Shown here piece by piece: positions 4,702-6,388 of a stretch of DNA of 6,388 bases. Positions within the stretch are counted from its first letter, which is position 1. Every line of letters starts with the position of its first letter. Origin of the DNA: Patescibacteria group bacterium. Lineage in GTDB: Bacteria; Patescibacteriota; Minisyncoccia; UBA6257; Colwellbacteraceae. The translations under genes were made by a program, and so were the position numbers. Where the stretch lies: positions 1-6,388 of the forward strand of contig JAHJZF010000016.1 of assembly GCA_018826645.1 (NCBI GenBank), read 5' to 3'. The notes under the pieces are model-generated. The model saw only the letters and a list, made by a program, of their open reading frames with translations. It had not been told where the DNA came from and did no database searches.

Positions 4702-6171
4702 ATGCCCGATTCAGATAAGGAGATAACTATTATTGGTAAGACAAACTTTCGTGACCGAAGGACTTTCGGCATTAAAAGAGAAGACCGCAGAAAGCATATA
4801 TACATAGTTGGAAAAACGGGTACAGGCAAAAGCACCTTAATGGAGAACATGTTGATTGACGATATCAGGGAGGGCAAGGGCGTCGGCTTAATAGATCCTC
4901 ATGGAGACTTTGCGCAGAAAGTTTTGGATTTTGTGCCAGAGGAGAGGATAGGTGATGTTATTTATTTTAATCCATCAGACGTTGAATATCCGATAGGATT
5001 TAATCCGCTCGAAGCAGTTGGTTCAGAGCATAGGCATTTGGTCGCTTCTGGTATTATGGGAGTCTTCAAGAAGGTTTGGCCAGACGTTTGGTCAAATAGG
5101 ATGGAATACCTTCTTAACAATACGCTTTTAGCATTGCTCGAGTATCCGGGTTCAACTCTGCTCGGCGTGATTAAGATGCTTACAGATAAAAAGTACCGCG
5201 AGAAAGTAGTGGAGAACCTTTCTGATCCTGTCGTTAAGACTTTCTGGACGAACGAATTTGCCAAATGGACAGATAGATATGCCGCGGAAGCGACACCAGC
5301 AGTTCTTAATAAGATAGGTCAATTAATAGCGAATCCGCTCATTAGACATATTTTAGGTCAGCCTCATTCCACTATTAATATCCGTGACATTATGGATGAG
5401 AAGAAGATTTTTATTATTAACCTTGCTAAGGGTAGTATCGGCGAAGATAACTCATCTCTATTGGGAGCAATGTTTATTACTAAACTTCAGATGGCAGCCA
5501 TGAGTAGGGTGGATATTCCAGAAGAAGAAAGAGAAGACTTCTTTCTATATATCGACGAGTTTCAAAACTTCTCTACCGATTCTTTCGCCGACATTATGTC
5601 AGAGGCAAGGAAGTATCGTCTTAGCTTAGTTTTGACGAATCAATATTTAAGACAGCTAATTGATCCAATATCTAAGAGCACCAAGGTAAAGGATGCTATT
5701 TTTGGTAACGTTGGTACGATTGTAACTTTTCGTATTGGGGCAGAAGACGCCGAGTTTATGGAACTAGAATTTGAGCCCGAATTTCTTGCTAATGATTTGG
5801 TTAACCTACCCCTACACACGACTTATATAAAATTGATGATAGACGGAGTGGCTTCAAAGCCTTTCTCGGCAGACACATTCCCGCCCCACAAAGTTGAAAA
5901 AGAAACCTACTCCGATTTGATTATAGAAAACAGTAGGAAAAAATACGGAGTGCCCCTTTCTCAAGTTAAAGCGAGAATTGATAGTGAATATATGGAAGCC
6001 GACAAGAAGGTCGAAGAAAGAGGTAGACGACGCGACGAGAGCAAGTTAGATATCTTAAAGAGACCACCTCGAAATAAAAAAAGCGAAAATAAGAAAGAGA
6101 TAGACAAAGATAGGCTTAGGGAAGCTTTGGAAGACTCTTTACCTAAACAAGATGGCGCTGGGAATCAATGA
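4702..6171 (+). CDS. VirD4/TraG/HerA-type ATPase (type IV secretion coupling protein-like)
   Basis: This is a 489-residue RecA-fold motor ATPase. Residues 30-45 hold Walker A GKTGTGKS (37-44), followed by LIDPHGDF (63-70), which is characteristic of the conjugative coupling and HerA-like group. Walker B is FFLYIDEFQNF (280-290), with D285 and E286 for Mg-ATP binding and catalysis. TNQ (312-314) matches the sensor/motif III position of VirD4-type proteins. GTIVTFRIGAEDAE and LPLHTTYIKL, near the end of the ATPase core, also match the family. From about residue 415 on the tail is highly charged (Lys/Arg/Glu/Asp) and probably disordered. Unlike VirD4/TraG it has no membrane helices; the gene upstream supplies one. 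DNA pumping is the usual role of this group, but the substrate here is not visible. No SD precedes the ATG, and the last 20 bases overlap efp. Confidence 0.9.
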   Translation: MPDSDKEITIIGKTNFRDRRTFGIKREDRRKHIYIVGKTGTGKSTLMENMLIDDIREGKGVGLIDPHGDFAQKVLDFVPEERIGDVIYFNPSDVEYPIGFNPLEAVGSEHRHLVASGIMGVFKKVWPDVWSNRMEYLLNNTLLALLEYPGSTLLGVIKMLTDKKYREKVVENLSDPVVKTFWTNEFAKWTDRYAAEATPAVLNKIGQLIANPLIRHILGQPHSTINIRDIMDEKKIFIINLAKGSIGEDNSSLLGAMFITKLQMAAMSRVDIPEEEREDFFLYIDEFQNFSTDSFADIMSEARKYRLSLVLTNQYLRQLIDPISKSTKVKDAIFGNVGTIVTFRIGAEDAEFMELEFEPEFLANDLVNLPLHTTYIKLMIDGVASKPFSADTFPPHKVEKETYSDLIIENSRKKYGVPLSQVKARIDSEYMEADKKVEERGRRRDESKLDILKRPPRNKKSENKKEIDKDRLREALEDSLPKQDGAGNQ

Positions 6172-6388
6172 TATTAAAAAGGGTTCGTTGATAGTGGTCA
6201 CCGGCGAACCTTATAGAGTAATGCTTGTGAAGCACTCTCATATAGGGAGGGGCTCTGCTACGGTTCAAGCAAAGATTAAAAGCCTCGTAAGCGGGAAGAT
6301 ATTAGATAGAAGTTTTAAGCCCTCAGATGAGCTAGAGGAGGCCGAGATAGAGAAAGTAGATGCAGAATTTGTGTATTCCAAAAATCGA
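6152..6388 (+). CDS. efp: Elongation factor P (N-terminal part, cut by the window edge)
   Basis: The first 79 codons of EF-P are present, out of about 185 usual. EF-P enters the ribosomal E site and relieves stalling at consecutive prolines. MALGINDIKKGS matches the family start, then GEPYRVM (18-24) and IGRGSATVQAKIKSL (31-45), then KILDRSFKPSDELEEAEIEK (49-68). This covers the KOW-like domain I and the beginning of the first OB domain. The loop tip that carries the modified lysine in E. coli (K34, in PGKGQ) has arginine here (R33, in GRGS), so lysylation by EpmA is not possible at that residue. The ATG at 6152 gives the usual N-terminal length and overlaps the ATPase gene by 20 bases. The next in-frame ATG (codon 24) would destroy the domain. 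No SD is seen, so translation is probably coupled to the upstream gene. Confidence 0.95.
   Translation, partial: MALGINDIKKGSLIVVTGEPYRVMLVKHSHIGRGSATVQAKIKSLVSGKILDRSFKPSDELEEAEIEKVDAEFVYSKNR

Noticed and set aside
2486..5264. Open frames on the minus strand (such as 2486-2776, 3137-3319, 4002-4277, 4695-4877, 4962-5264) and the + frame 3791-3979
   Set aside because: Each lies opposite or out of frame within a well-supported gene, and none shows a recognisable domain or start signal.
3397..6171. Complete conjugation or type IV secretion locus
   Set aside because: Only the coupling-type ATPase and its partner are present. No relaxase, VirB4-like ATPase, pilin, lytic transglycosylase or mobile-element boundary is seen.

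Overview
The window looks like a chromosomal segment of a Candidate Phyla Radiation (Patescibacteria) bacterium, probably Parcubacteria-like. This rests on the short SecD, a sigma-region-4/HARE fusion protein, and a conserved membrane protein paired with a TM-less VirD4-like ATPase ending in a charged tail. It also rests on the weak or absent Shine-Dalgarno signals at every start. Base composition is moderate, about two-fifths G+C by eye, and even across the window. TGA is an ordinary stop (secD, the sigma-like gene and the ATPase all end in it), so the UGA-glycine code of some CPR lineages is not used. Every gene is on the + strand, and I see no insertion sequence, CRISPR array or phage gene.

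Layout. Bases 1-56 are the tail of an upstream gene whose last 17 residues resemble the DnaJ C-terminus. Bases 57-199 are a 143-base leader with candidate promoters and two mutually exclusive hairpins. A tRNA-Lys(UUU) at 200-272 has no encoded CCA. Only 8 bases later comes the secD-secF pair (281-2418), overlapping ATGA-style, for the membrane part of the Sec translocon that pulls exported proteins outward. A 146-base gap (2419-2564) holds the best promoter in the window (TTGACG, 17 bases, TATTAA) just before the next start.

The second unit (2565-6388) is tightly packed. It starts with a putative transcription regulator made of a sigma-70 region 4-like HTH and a C-terminal HARE-HTH. Next comes a 433-residue protein with one N-terminal membrane segment, then a 489-residue RecA-fold ATPase of the VirD4/TraG/HerA type. 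The 5' part of efp (elongation factor P) runs off the right edge. Overlaps of 8 and 20 bases and a gap of 3 bases suggest one transcript.

Working together: secD and secF encode one heterodimer. The membrane protein and the ATPase probably form a two-part membrane-anchored DNA or protein motor, a split version of a coupling protein; this is inferred from adjacency and motifs, and the substrate is unknown. The regulator at the head of that unit may control it. The most interesting parts are the sigma4-HARE regulator with its motor pair, and the tRNA-Lys/secD junction, where the only SD-like sequence lies inside the tRNA acceptor stem.
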